Shown one piece after another: positions 16,767 through 26,841 of a stretch of 64,000 nucleotides of DNA. The position numbers were made by a program, and so were the translations under genes. Source of the stretch: Rhodococcus oxybenzonivorans (GTDB lineage Bacteria > Actinomycetota > Actinomycetes > Mycobacteriales > Mycobacteriaceae); the NCBI RefSeq assembly GCF_003130705.1, contig NZ_CP021354.1, forward strand, positions 4,092,001 through 4,156,000, given 5' to 3'. The notes below the pieces were generated by a model. That model saw only the letters and a list, made by a program, of their open reading frames with translations. It was not told the DNA's origin and did not search any database. Every line of letters begins with the position of its first letter. Position 1 is the stretch's first letter.

Positions 16767-18470
16767 CTCTGCTTCGCCCTGCCGGTTCCGCCGCGGAAGG
16801 GTGAGCGACGCCACGCCGATTGCCGCGGCCACCGCCGAGATGATCCAGAGGATGCGCCGCTCCGCCTGCAGGAAGGCCTCACCCGCCGCCGCACGCGTGG
16901 ATTCTCGGGCGGCGACCAGGGCGGAATCTGCGATCTGCTGCCCCGAAGCACCCCAGGCCGTAGCGCTTCCCGGCCCGAGCGACCGGCAGTCGTCAGGCAC
17001 CTTCATCGGCGAGGTGGATCCGAGCTGGTCCGTGGCACACCGCACGAAGGTCTCCTCGGCCCGCGGAACGAGGGGCGCCGGCACACCGACTCGTACCAAT
17101 TCCGCGGTGAGGGAAGATCGCTCCGCCTGGACAGCCTCCGACGACTGCGTAGCCACCAGGTTGAAGAACACCACCCCGATCACTGCGAGGCCGAGGGAAC
17201 TGCCTACCTGCTGGACCGTGGGGAGCAACCCGGACACCGAGCCCGCATTGTCGGGTCGCACAGTGGCGAGGATCGCCGTCTGCAGGGGGGCGACGAACAA
17301 CCCGAGCCCGGCACCTCCCATGAACAACGGACCAGCCAAGGCCCCCCACCGTGGATCGGTTCCCTCGTGCTGTAACTGCGCGGCCAGCACGACGAGCGAG
17401 CCCGCGAACAGGAGCATGCCCAGCGGAAGTACGAGGTTGCCGATTCGCCGGTAGACCACCGAAGACGCCAGCGCGGCGATACCCGTACCCAGCGCCCACG
17501 GCAACGTCATCACCCCAGCCCGCAACGGGGAGAATCCGAAGCCGAACTGGAGCGTCAGCGAGATGGTGAAAATCAGCGAGGTAAGTGTCCCGAAGAATAC
17601 GAAGGCGATGGTGGCGCCGATCGAAAACGCACGATCGGCGAACAGTTCGACCCGCAGCACCGGGTCGCCACCCCGGCGCCCGAGACGCCACTCGTACACG
17701 ACGAAGGTGATGAGCACCGGCACCGAGCAGGCCAGCATCACCACGATCGAGGTCGGCCAGTCCCGCTCGCGTCCCTCCGCCAGCGGGAAGATGAGCAGGA
17801 AGAGGCCCACCGCCGACAGGACGGCGCCGCCCACGTCGAGTCGCCGGACACCGTCAGCCTTGGCGTCGACGAGATAGAAGTACCCGAGCACCAGCGCGGC
17901 GATGCCGAGCGGGATGTTGACGAAGAAGATGAGGCGCCATCCCCACCCGAGCAGATCCCACTGGATGAGAAGGCCCCCGACGAGTGGACCTGAGATCGTC
18001 GCAAGCCCGATGGTCGCCCTGTAGATGCCGAAGACCCGCGGGTGGGCACGTTGGGGAAACAGGCCCGAGATGATGGCGAAGGTCTGGGCAGACATCGATC
18101 CGGCAGCGAGGCCCTGCACGGCCCGCGACAGGACCAATTCCATCGGCGTCTGTGCCAGCCCGCAGAGCAGGGATGCGAGAACGAACACGGCCAGAGCGGT
18201 GAGGAAGATCCGGCGCCTGCCGAGCAGATCACCCAACCGAGCGGCCGTGATCAGCGAACATGCGAACGAGAGGGTATACACGCTCACCATCAGCAGCTGG
18301 GCAGACACCGAAGCGCCCAGTTCGACGGCGATGCTCGGCAGCGCGACGTTGACGATCGTGGCGTCGAGGAGTTGCATGAACACGGCAGCGAGACTGGTGG
18401 TGAGACCCAGCCACGGGGCCCATCGACCAAGCTCTCTGCGGTCGGGGACTTCAAGCTGTGTCACAGGCAT
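16686..18470 (-). CDS. DHA2-family (EmrB/QacA) MFS exporter, 14 membrane segments
   Basis: A 594-residue drug:H+ antiporter-2 type transporter. Visible are the first helix LDATIVNVALPSIAVELGAS (motif D1), RLGDLLGRRRIF (motif A), SRAVQGLAAGSMS and the GPLVGGLLI antiporter motif C. An outer loop of about 100 residues precedes the last membrane segment, and the cytoplasmic tail is charged. ATG 18470 and GTG 18476 are both possible starts. It is divergent from the first PapA-type acyltransferase gene and overlaps the end of maf by 81 bp. By position it could export the product of the neighbouring acyltransferases; that is inference, since DHA2 transporters also carry drugs and ions. Confidence 0.88.
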   Translation of the reverse strand: MPVTQLEVPDRRELGRWAPWLGLTTSLAAVFMQLLDATIVNVALPSIAVELGASVSAQLLMVSVYTLSFACSLITAARLGDLLGRRRIFLTALAVFVLASLLCGLAQTPMELVLSRAVQGLAAGSMSAQTFAIISGLFPQRAHPRVFGIYRATIGLATISGPLVGGLLIQWDLLGWGWRLIFFVNIPLGIAALVLGYFYLVDAKADGVRRLDVGGAVLSAVGLFLLIFPLAEGRERDWPTSIVVMLACSVPVLITFVVYEWRLGRRGGDPVLRVELFADRAFSIGATIAFVFFGTLTSLIFTISLTLQFGFGFSPLRAGVMTLPWALGTGIAALASSVVYRRIGNLVLPLGMLLFAGSLVVLAAQLQHEGTDPRWGALAGPLFMGGAGLGLFVAPLQTAILATVRPDNAGSVSGLLPTVQQVGSSLGLAVIGVVFFNLVATQSSEAVQAERSSLTAELVRVGVPAPLVPRAEETFVRCATDQLGSTSPMKVPDDCRSLGPGSATAWGASGQQIADSALVAARESTRAAAGEAFLQAERRILWIISAVAAAIGVASLTLPRRNRQGEAESGGTARRRPQFGDTDAHPAEESAHEG

Positions 18471-18574
18471 CCGCACAGGCTAGTAGCCCGATGTGTGCCG
18501 CGGGTTGTGAGGTAGCTCAAAAAACCGAGATAGTACGCCAGGAAGTTGCAGCGTAGGGGGCGTTTGATCGACAC

Positions 18575-18603
18575 TTGACTGGGCAGAAACCGACCTGTAA
18601 TCA
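18575..18603 (+). promoter_or_regulatory. Candidate promoter of the PapA-type gene pair
   Basis: TTGACT at 18575-18580 and TAATCA at 18598-18603 are spaced by 17 bases, a good fit to a housekeeping sigma promoter. It lies in the 250-bp divergent region between the exporter and the acyltransferase gene, which is visibly less GC-rich than its surroundings. It would give a leader of about 110 bases before the start at 18721. Confidence 0.45.
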
Positions 18604-18617
18604 ATCTCCGTACTCCG

Positions 18618-18646
18618 TTACCTCTCGCGGTAAGGCACTCAGTGCC
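18618..18646. promoter_or_regulatory. Two adjacent small inverted repeats, possible operator
   Basis: TTACC-6-GGTAA at 18618-18633 is followed directly by the near-perfect palindrome GGCACTcAGTGCC at 18634-18646. Both lie just downstream of the candidate promoter in the leader of the acyltransferase genes, where a repressor or an RNA hairpin could act. No regulator gene is adjacent. Confidence 0.3.
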
Positions 18647-18720
18647 GCATCCTGTTGCGAGACGCGCGTGCACGACCGAACTCGCACACCTCGACATTCG
18701 ACAACCTCAGGAGCCGCTCG

Positions 18721-20202
18721 ATGGACTTGAACTTGATCACCCACTGGAGACCACAGCCTGGGAGGGTCGTCGAGTGGAAAGTAACGGACATGAGTGCACG
18801 AGCGGCTGCACAGGCTCCGGTCGACCCTGCCCTGCCGACCACCATGCAGGAACGACACCTGAGGCGGGCACGACTCGCCGCGCAGAACGGGGAGACGCAG
18901 TCCCCCTGGATCGGTATCGCGTTCGATTTCCCCGGCAGACTCGACAGGGCCGCCATGACGCGAACCCTCGAGCGGTACGTTCTGCGGCACGACACCCTCC
19001 ACAGCTGGTTCTCGTTCGCCGACCCAGTAGCAGATCCCACGGATACCACGAATCCCATTCGGCGACACGTCGTTCCGACCGAGTCCATCAACCTCGCCCC
19101 AGCCGAGGGCGCCGTTCTGGACAGGCCTGAGCAGGTACGCGACCACGTCGCGGCGCGCTTCGCGAACGACACCAGTGCACTCGCCTGGCCGGCCTTCGTA
19201 TTCGGTGCAGTAGAGCACTACGCGACTGACGCACCCGACGCCGAGGAGAGCTTTACTCTCTTCCACGCGATCGACCATGCGCACACCGACATGCAGTCGA
19301 TGATCCTGATGTTCGCCGAGACGAGAATGATCTACCAGGCCGAACTCGACGGCGTGGAGCCGGAATTGCCGGACCCCGGCAGCTACGTGGACTACAGTCG
19401 GCGCGAGCGTGAGAAGGCCGCGACATTGACGATGGCGTCTCCGGAGGTGCACGGCTGGATCGGTCACCTCACCCGTAACGGAGGAAGCTTCCCGAGCTTC
19501 CCCCTCGACCTCGGAGCGTCCGACGCGCCGAAGCCGGCCATCGGCAGCCGGTTCGAGCTGGCCGACGCACGGGACTGCGAACTGTTCGGGGTCGCATGCA
19601 AGGCCAACGGTGCCAATTTCATCGGTGGTGTGTTCGCGGCACTGGCCATCACCGAACACGAGCTCGTCGGACGCGACCGTTACATGGCGCTCTCCCCGGT
19701 CACCACCCGCAACGATCCGCAGTTCTACTGGTCACAGGGGTGGTTCATCAATCTTGTTCCGGTCGGATTCGAATTGGACGGCGCCACCACGTTTTCCGGG
19801 CTCGCGCAGCGCGCGCAAGAGGCATATCGCTCTGGTAAGACACTCGGCGAAGTGTCGGTGCAACAGGTGATCGACACGGTGCTGGCCGCCTCGGGCCCGG
19901 GCACCCTGTCACAGCACACGACACTCACCCCTCCCCCGATCGTGTCGTACATCGACGGACGCAGGTTGCCCGACACCGAGAACTTCTCGTCCACCCGCGC
20001 CACCGGCATCGTGGGAGGGAAGGCAACTCAGATCGCCTCCATCTGGATCAACCGGGTCCTCGAGGGAACGTGGATGGCCATCTCCCATCCCGATACCCCG
20101 GAAGCACATCGCTCCGTCGCCGCCTATGCCGGACGCCTGTCGACCATCATGAAAACCGTAGCCCGCGAGGGTGATTACCGCTCGCCGGAGGGGGTGCGCT
20201 AG
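18721..20202 (+). CDS. PapA-type acyltransferase (condensation-domain fold), first of three
   Basis: A 493-residue member of the polyketide-associated protein family, which moves acyl chains from CoA or carrier proteins onto glycolipid hydroxyls. The Pap signature HX3DX14Y is exact: His186, Asp190, Tyr205, although the residue after the Asp is Met rather than the usual Gly. The N-terminus WRPQPGRVVEW and the later GSYVDY, EVHGWIGHL and FPLDLG resemble mycobacterial PapA1/PapA3. ATG 18721 is supported by AGGAG at 18709-18713. It overlaps the next gene by 1 bp (TAGTG). No polyketide synthase is nearby, so the acyl donor is probably a CoA ester. The acceptor is unknown; trehalose is only a guess from the relatives. 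Confidence 0.85.
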   Translation: MDLNLITHWRPQPGRVVEWKVTDMSARAAAQAPVDPALPTTMQERHLRRARLAAQNGETQSPWIGIAFDFPGRLDRAAMTRTLERYVLRHDTLHSWFSFADPVADPTDTTNPIRRHVVPTESINLAPAEGAVLDRPEQVRDHVAARFANDTSALAWPAFVFGAVEHYATDAPDAEESFTLFHAIDHAHTDMQSMILMFAETRMIYQAELDGVEPELPDPGSYVDYSRREREKAATLTMASPEVHGWIGHLTRNGGSFPSFPLDLGASDAPKPAIGSRFELADARDCELFGVACKANGANFIGGVFAALAITEHELVGRDRYMALSPVTTRNDPQFYWSQGWFINLVPVGFELDGATTFSGLAQRAQEAYRSGKTLGEVSVQQVIDTVLAASGPGTLSQHTTLTPPPIVSYIDGRRLPDTENFSSTRATGIVGGKATQIASIWINRVLEGTWMAISHPDTPEAHRSVAAYAGRLSTIMKTVAREGDYRSPEGVR

Positions 20203-21644
20203 TGCACGTCACGTCCATCGACAAGTACATGCTCGAACCCGGCATCGTGACCGAATGGTCCGTGGACCCGGGTGTGGTGTCGCAGTCGGCGGTGCCGCCG
20301 TCCTACAACCAGCTATTTCACCTCGACACCGCGCGCACCCACGGTATCGGCCGGAGTGTATGGATGGCAGCGGCTTTCGATCTTCCGGGGCGGCTCGACA
20401 AAGAGGCCCTGGAACTCGCGCTCGTTCACTTCATCCGGCGTCACGACACCCTGCAGACCGGGTTCGATGTCACCTCCGACGCGTTGATGCGTGTCGATCT
20501 CGACCCCGCCCTCGCCTCGGTGGTCGCCTCCGATCCGGTGCTCACGTCGTCACCGGACGAGCTTCGTGACCACCTGCGACGCCGCTTCACCGAGGCCTGC
20601 GATCCGTTGACGTTTCCCGCGTATCTCTTTGCGACCATCGAGCGCGACGACCACTACACCGTTGTCAGTGCCTTCGACCACACCCTGGTCGACGGCTACT
20701 CGCTGGTCATTGCGCTGGGTGAACTCCGACAGATCTACCAGAAGCTGTTGTCGCACAGCGTGTCCCGCGGCATCACCGCGGCGGAGTTGACCGAGGGACT
20801 CGGCGCTCCCGGCAGCTTCCTGCGGTATTGCGAACTCGAGGCCGAGACGCCGGCCACCGAGCTGGGTGACCCCCGGGTTCGTGAATGGGCACGGTTTTAC
20901 GAGCGGTGCGGCGGCACCGCGCCGAGTTTCCCGTTGGACCTGGGTGTCGAAGCCGGCAAACCCGCACCGCAGGGCGCCGACGTCCGCCCGCTTCTGGGCA
21001 CCGCCGACGCCGAACGCTTCGAGGAGATCTGCTTCGACTCCGGCGGAAGTCTGTTCACCGGCACGCTTACCGCGATGGGGTTGGCTGTCCAGTCGATCAA
21101 CGGCACATCCCGGATGCCGCTGCAGTTTCCGCTGCACATTCGCCAGGACCCGCAGTGGGCAAACGCACTCGGATGGCTCACGACGAGTGCCCCCCTGACC
21201 GTAGAGGTGACCCCCGACGGCGACTTCCAGTCCTCGCTGGCGCACACGCATGCGTCCTTCCGCACCGCCCTGACCTTGAAGGGCGTCACGATGGCCCAGG
21301 TCCGCGAATCGCTCGGCGACGCGTACCGGCGAACCCGGACGGACGTGTTCATGGTGTCCTACATCGACTACCGCCGACTCCCGGGCACCGACGATCACGA
21401 CGAGTTGAACGCCCACCACATCAGCAACGTGACGGTGGCCGACGACGCACAATTCTGGATCTCACGAACAGGGAGGGGCCTTGCGCTGCGCTCCCGATTC
21501 CCCGAAACCCCGACGGCAAGGCGTGCGGTCACCGACTTCCTCGAACGGCTGCGCGAGATCATGCTGAACATTTGTGAGAACGGTGTCGCACCCATCGCCG
21601 AACTGACCACCCAGCTGCACCTCGAGGGCACTCCCGTCATCTGA
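20202..21644 (+). CDS. PapA-type acyltransferase, second of three
   Basis: A 480-residue paralogue of the preceding protein. The HX3DX14Y motif is His160, Asp164 (with the usual Gly after it) and Tyr179. It shares the N-terminal PG-x-x-x-EW element (LEPGIVTEW), GSFLRYCELE and FPLDLGVE. The GTG at 20202 overlaps the stop of the first gene by one base and follows a GGAGGGG run, so translation is coupled and the two proteins may act in sequence or together. Its last 183 bp lie opposite the end of the haemoglobin gene. No signal peptide or membrane segment is visible, so it is cytoplasmic. Confidence 0.85.
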   Translation: MHVTSIDKYMLEPGIVTEWSVDPGVVSQSAVPPSYNQLFHLDTARTHGIGRSVWMAAAFDLPGRLDKEALELALVHFIRRHDTLQTGFDVTSDALMRVDLDPALASVVASDPVLTSSPDELRDHLRRRFTEACDPLTFPAYLFATIERDDHYTVVSAFDHTLVDGYSLVIALGELRQIYQKLLSHSVSRGITAAELTEGLGAPGSFLRYCELEAETPATELGDPRVREWARFYERCGGTAPSFPLDLGVEAGKPAPQGADVRPLLGTADAERFEEICFDSGGSLFTGTLTAMGLAVQSINGTSRMPLQFPLHIRQDPQWANALGWLTTSAPLTVEVTPDGDFQSSLAHTHASFRTALTLKGVTMAQVRESLGDAYRRTRTDVFMVSYIDYRRLPGTDDHDELNAHHISNVTVADDAQFWISRTGRGLALRSRFPETPTARRAVTDFLERLREIMLNICENGVAPIAELTTQLHLEGTPVI

Positions 21645-22034
21645 CGCCTGCCCAGCTCGGTCGGACGGATCGACAATGCGTTGCCGCATGGTCAGCGCGA
21701 TGTCGACCGCCCGCATCCGTGCACGGCCTGCGACCTCGCCGCCGAACAGGTCGTCGACACTGGCGGTCCACAACTCGACCCATCGGTCGAAGTGCCGGGC
21801 GGTGAACCCGTGCTGGCCGTGCAGCGCGCGGTGGACGGCGAGGACGCCGCCGCGGTAGCTGCCGGACCCCAGAAGGACCGACTCCCAGAAGTCGCACATC
21901 ACGGGGAGATGGTCGTCGAGTCCGACGGTCGCGAGTGTGTCGAACGCTGTTCGGAGGATCGGATCGGCGAACGCCCGTGCGTAGAAGTGCCGCAGCAGCA
22001 ACTCCAGGTCGGCGCGGGTCGAGATGTCGGGCAT
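21462..22034 (-). CDS. Truncated haemoglobin, group III-like, with odd C-terminal tail
   Basis: A 190-residue protein whose first ~120 residues look like a truncated globin of the group III type: LLLRHFYARAFADPILRTAFD, LPVMCDFWESVLLG, YRGGVLAVHRAL and HFDRWVELWTASVDDLF, with a proximal-His candidate at HFDRW. Such globins bind O2 or NO and are linked to redox or nitrosative stress. ATG 22034 is favoured over GTG 22049 because GGAGG sits just before it. Residues 131-190 are encoded opposite the 3' end of the acyltransferase gene and have no globin character, so the natural stop appears to have been lost. It is divergent from sseA. Confidence 0.75.
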   Translation of the reverse strand: MPDISTRADLELLLRHFYARAFADPILRTAFDTLATVGLDDHLPVMCDFWESVLLGSGSYRGGVLAVHRALHGQHGFTARHFDRWVELWTASVDDLFGGEVAGRARMRAVDIALTMRQRIVDPSDRAGQASDDGSALEVQLGGQFGDGCDTVLTNVQHDLAQPFEEVGDRTPCRRGFGESGAQRKAPPCS

Positions 22035-22111
22035 GAAACCTCCGTTCACGGGGCGAATCTCCGCATGCCGAACGCGCTGCGGCGAACCCCCGGTCGGTTA
22101 CTGTGAACGCC

Positions 22112-22143
22112 GTTCGGACGAACTCGAGCCGTCGGCCTAGAAT
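22112..22143 (+). promoter_or_regulatory. Candidate sseA promoter element with palindrome
   Basis: TAGAAT at 22138-22143 is a good -10 hexamer about 54 bases before the sseA start; no convincing -35 is visible. The inverted repeat GTTCG-ga-CGAAC at 22112-22123 lies just upstream and could be a protein-binding site. Low support. Confidence 0.25.
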
Positions 22144-22196
22144 TGGCTTTCGTCCCACCGAGTCTGCCCCGTCGTCAATCCCGCAGGAGCCCGCCC

Positions 22197-23096
22197 GTGC
22201 CCGTAGCGCCAGATCCCACGCCCTCCTTCGCCGAGTACGCCCACCCCGAACGGCTGGTGTCGACGGAGTGGCTCAACGCACATCTGGGAGCGCCCGGCCT
22301 CAAGGTGGTGGAGTCCGATGAAGACGTCCTTCTCTACGACGTCGGTCACATCCCCGGTGCCGTGAAGGTCGACTGGCACCTCGACCTCAACGATCCGGTC
22401 ACCCGCGACTACATCGATGGCGAGAAGTTCGCGGAGCTGATGAGCCGGAAGGGCATCAGCCGCGACGACACCGTCGTGATCTACGGCGACAAGAGCAACT
22501 GGTGGGCCGCATACGCGCTCTGGGTGTTCACCCTCTTCGGGCACGAGGACGTCCGCCTCCTCGACGGTGGCCGCGACGCGTGGATCGCCGAGAACCGGGA
22601 CACCGCGTTCGACGTACCCGACATCACTCCCACCGACTACCCGGTGGTGGAACGCAACGACGCCCCGATCCGGGCGTTCAAGGACGACGTGCTCGCCCAC
22701 CTCGGCAAGGGCCCGCTCATCGACGTGCGTTCTCCTCAGGAATACACCGGCGAGCGCACACACATGCCTGATTACCCGGAGGAGGGTGCACTGCGCGGCG
22801 GTCACATCCCGAGTGCGCAGAGCATTCCGTGGGCCAAGGCGGCGGCGCCGGACAGTCGTTTCCGCTCCCGCACGGAATTGAACGAGATCTACAGCGGCGT
22901 GTCCGCCGCCGACGACATAGTCGCGTATTGCCGTATCGGTGAACGCTCGAGTCACACCTGGTTCGTGCTCACCCACCTGCTCGGTTACCCGGAGGTCCGC
23001 AACTACGACGGATCGTGGACCGAATGGGGCAATACCGTGCGCGTTCCCATCGTCAGGGGTGAGGAGCCGGGCGAGGTCCCCGGCTCGTCGTCATGA
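22197..23096 (+). CDS. sseA: Sulfurtransferase SseA (two rhodanese domains)
   Basis: A 299-residue thiosulfate/3-mercaptopyruvate sulfurtransferase matching Rv3283 closely. Two rhodanese domains are present: the inactive N-terminal one ([19 protein letters not shown] start, [13 protein letters not shown]) and the catalytic one with [10 protein letters not shown] and Cys245 in [15 protein letters not shown] 22197 was chosen because AGGAG lies seven bases upstream and the N-terminus then matches the orthologue. It overlaps the SufE-like gene by 4 bp (ATGA), and the pair probably hands sulfur on as a persulfide. Confidence 0.93.
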   Translation: MPVAPDPTPSFAEYAHPERLVSTEWLNAHLGAPGLKVVESDEDVLLYDVGHIPGAVKVDWHLDLNDPVTRDYIDGEKFAELMSRKGISRDDTVVIYGDKSNWWAAYALWVFTLFGHEDVRLLDGGRDAWIAENRDTAFDVPDITPTDYPVVERNDAPIRAFKDDVLAHLGKGPLIDVRSPQEYTGERTHMPDYPEEGALRGGHIPSAQSIPWAKAAAPDSRFRSRTELNEIYSGVSAADDIVAYCRIGERSSHTWFVLTHLLGYPEVRNYDGSWTEWGNTVRVPIVRGEEPGEVPGSSS

Positions 23097-23509
23097 CACT
23101 GATGCCCGATTCGCTTGCCGAGATCGTCGACGACTTCGCTGCCGTCGACGGTTCCGACAAGCTGCAGCTGCTGCTCGAGTTCAGCCGTGAACTGCAACCT
23201 TTGCCCGCCGAACTCGAGCAGGACGCCATGGAGCCCGTGCCGGAGTGCCAGTCGCCGCTGTTCCTGTCGGTGGACAGTTCCGACCCCGAGCACGTGCGAC
23301 TGCATTTCAGCGCACCCCCGGAGGCGCCGACGACGCGCGGTTTCGCGTCGATCCTTCAGCAGGGTCTCGACGGCCACAGCACGGCCACGATCCTCGGTGT
23401 ACCCGACGACTTCTACTCCGCCCTCGGGCTGGCGGACGCCGTCAGCCCGCTCCGGTTGCGCGGCATGTCCGCGATGCTCGCACGCATCAAGCGGCATCTG
23501 CGCGGCTAG
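23093..23509 (+). CDS. SufE-like sulfur-acceptor protein
   Basis: A 138-residue SufE family protein matching Rv3284. The conserved acceptor cysteine is Cys52 in [11 protein letters not shown], and the C-terminal [23 protein letters not shown] is typical. SufE receives persulfide sulfur from a donor enzyme. Here the overlapping sseA suggests SseA rather than a cysteine desulfurase as the direct partner, which is inference from coupling. The third PapA-type gene begins 20 bp downstream. Confidence 0.9.
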   Translation: MTLMPDSLAEIVDDFAAVDGSDKLQLLLEFSRELQPLPAELEQDAMEPVPECQSPLFLSVDSSDPEHVRLHFSAPPEAPTTRGFASILQQGLDGHSTATILGVPDDFYSALGLADAVSPLRLRGMSAMLARIKRHLRG

Positions 23510-23529
23510 GCCGACTTAGCCGACAGCCT

Positions 23530-24906
23530 ATGGAATTCACAGAACTCGCCGATTACCCCATACCCGTGGGAGCTCTCACCGAGTGGTTGCCGTGTGCGCG
23601 CTCGGCGTGGATCGACGATCCACGCCCGGCGTCGTACATCCACGAGGCGCACCTGCGCCGCTGCGCCGCTGCCGACGGGCGTGAGTCCTGGCTCGGGACC
23701 GCTTTCGAGATCGAGGGCCGCCTCGATGTCGCCGCTTTTCAGTCTGCACTCGAGAAGTGGACCGACCGGCACGAGGTGCTGCGCTCACACACCTCCTTCG
23801 ATCCCGCCCACGACACCATCCGACGGCGCACAGTACCGGCCGGCGGATTACACATCGGCGTCATCAGCCACGGTTACGACGCTGCGGGCGGTGACAACTT
23901 CGCCCACCTCCAGCAACTGTTCGACGAGTACGCGTCTCCGCACAGCTGGCCTTCCTATGTGTTCGCGACGCTCGAACCGGTGGAGCGCGATCGGTTCACC
24001 GTGTTCTTCGCTGCCGACCACTCGATCATCGACGGGTTCTCGATCGTGCTGGTCGCGCACGAGTTGACGGCGCTGTACGAAGAAATCCTGTCGGGTCGGG
24101 CCGCCAACCTGTTTCCGGTCGGTAGTTACGTCGATTTCGGGCGGGACGAGCGGGAGTCACCTGCCGACGCCGACGTGCAGCGCGAGGCACTCGACGTGTG
24201 GCGGGGTGCTCTGGCCGATCGAGGACTGCCGGAGTTCCCTCTCGAGATCGGGCCGCGCACGCACGATGCGCAGCAAAACCTGTCGGCGTGGATTCTCGAC
24301 GCCGATCAGGCAGCGGCCTTCTCTACGGCTTGCAGAGACGCCGATGTGGGGTTCTTCTCCGGGCTCCTGGCGTGCTTGGGCCTGGCAGGCGCGGAAGTCG
24401 CCGGGCAGCAACGTTTCCGCACCATCACGCCGGTCCACACCCGGCATGCGCCCCAGTGGGCGTCGGCGCTCGGATGGTTCGTCGGGCTCAGCCCGGTCGA
24501 TTTCGAGCTCCCCTCCCACGAGTTCGGGGAGGTGGCCCGCGCCGCGGAAGCGAACACGGCCCGGACCAAGCCGATCGCCGTCGTCCCGTTCGACCGGATC
24601 GAGCGAGAACTCCACCTCCCCATCCGGCCGCGCTTCGTCGTCTCCTACATGGACGTCCGATTCGTCCCGGATGCGGGCCAGTGGGTCGACCGTAATGCCC
24701 GGGCGCTGCGAAGCCGGCAATACACCCACGATGTCTATGCATGGATCAATCGCACACCTCGGGGAGTCAATCTGGCGGTCCGATATCCGGGCAACGACAT
24801 CGCTGCGGCGAGCGTCCACACCTGGGTGGCGAGCCTTCGGCGGCAACTAGAACAGGTTGCAGTAACCTACCCGTCGGTAGGGCGGGAAGTGTCGCTGAAG
24901 CCCTGA
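23530..24906 (+). CDS. PapA-type acyltransferase, third of three
   Basis: A 458-residue member of the same family as the two upstream acyltransferases. HX3DX14Y is His164, Asp168 followed by Gly, Tyr183. The N-terminal PVGALTEW replaces PxPGxxxEW, GSYVDFGRDE and FPLEIG are kept, and the tail CVSYMDVRFV-like segment (RFVVSYMDVRF) is present. It starts at ATG 23530, 20 bp after the SufE-like gene, without a strong ribosome site, and stands just before accA3. In M. tuberculosis I recall Rv3284 and accA3 (Rv3285) as neighbours, so this gene looks inserted. Substrates unknown. Confidence 0.83.
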   Translation: MEFTELADYPIPVGALTEWLPCARSAWIDDPRPASYIHEAHLRRCAAADGRESWLGTAFEIEGRLDVAAFQSALEKWTDRHEVLRSHTSFDPAHDTIRRRTVPAGGLHIGVISHGYDAAGGDNFAHLQQLFDEYASPHSWPSYVFATLEPVERDRFTVFFAADHSIIDGFSIVLVAHELTALYEEILSGRAANLFPVGSYVDFGRDERESPADADVQREALDVWRGALADRGLPEFPLEIGPRTHDAQQNLSAWILDADQAAAFSTACRDADVGFFSGLLACLGLAGAEVAGQQRFRTITPVHTRHAPQWASALGWFVGLSPVDFELPSHEFGEVARAAEANTARTKPIAVVPFDRIERELHLPIRPRFVVSYMDVRFVPDAGQWVDRNARALRSRQYTHDVYAWINRTPRGVNLAVRYPGNDIAAASVHTWVASLRRQLEQVAVTYPSVGREVSLKP

Positions 24907-25037
24907 CGAAAACCTCGATCCGGTGACGACCGCGTTCGGTTCAGTGCTTAGACTCCGAAGTGATGCCCGTATCCCACCGCTGGTGCGACTTCACGGAACC
25001 ACCGCGGCGACCGACCACATGAACCACAGGAGGCTCA

Positions 25038-26825
<1,788 letters not shown>

Positions 26826-26841
26826 GTCCGAGATCACTCAC

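Noticed and set aside
18721..24906. The three condensation-fold proteins as parts of a nonribosomal peptide synthetase
   Set aside because: No adenylation or carrier domain is present anywhere in the window, and the exact HX3DX14Y spacing and N-terminal PG-EW element point to the PapA group.
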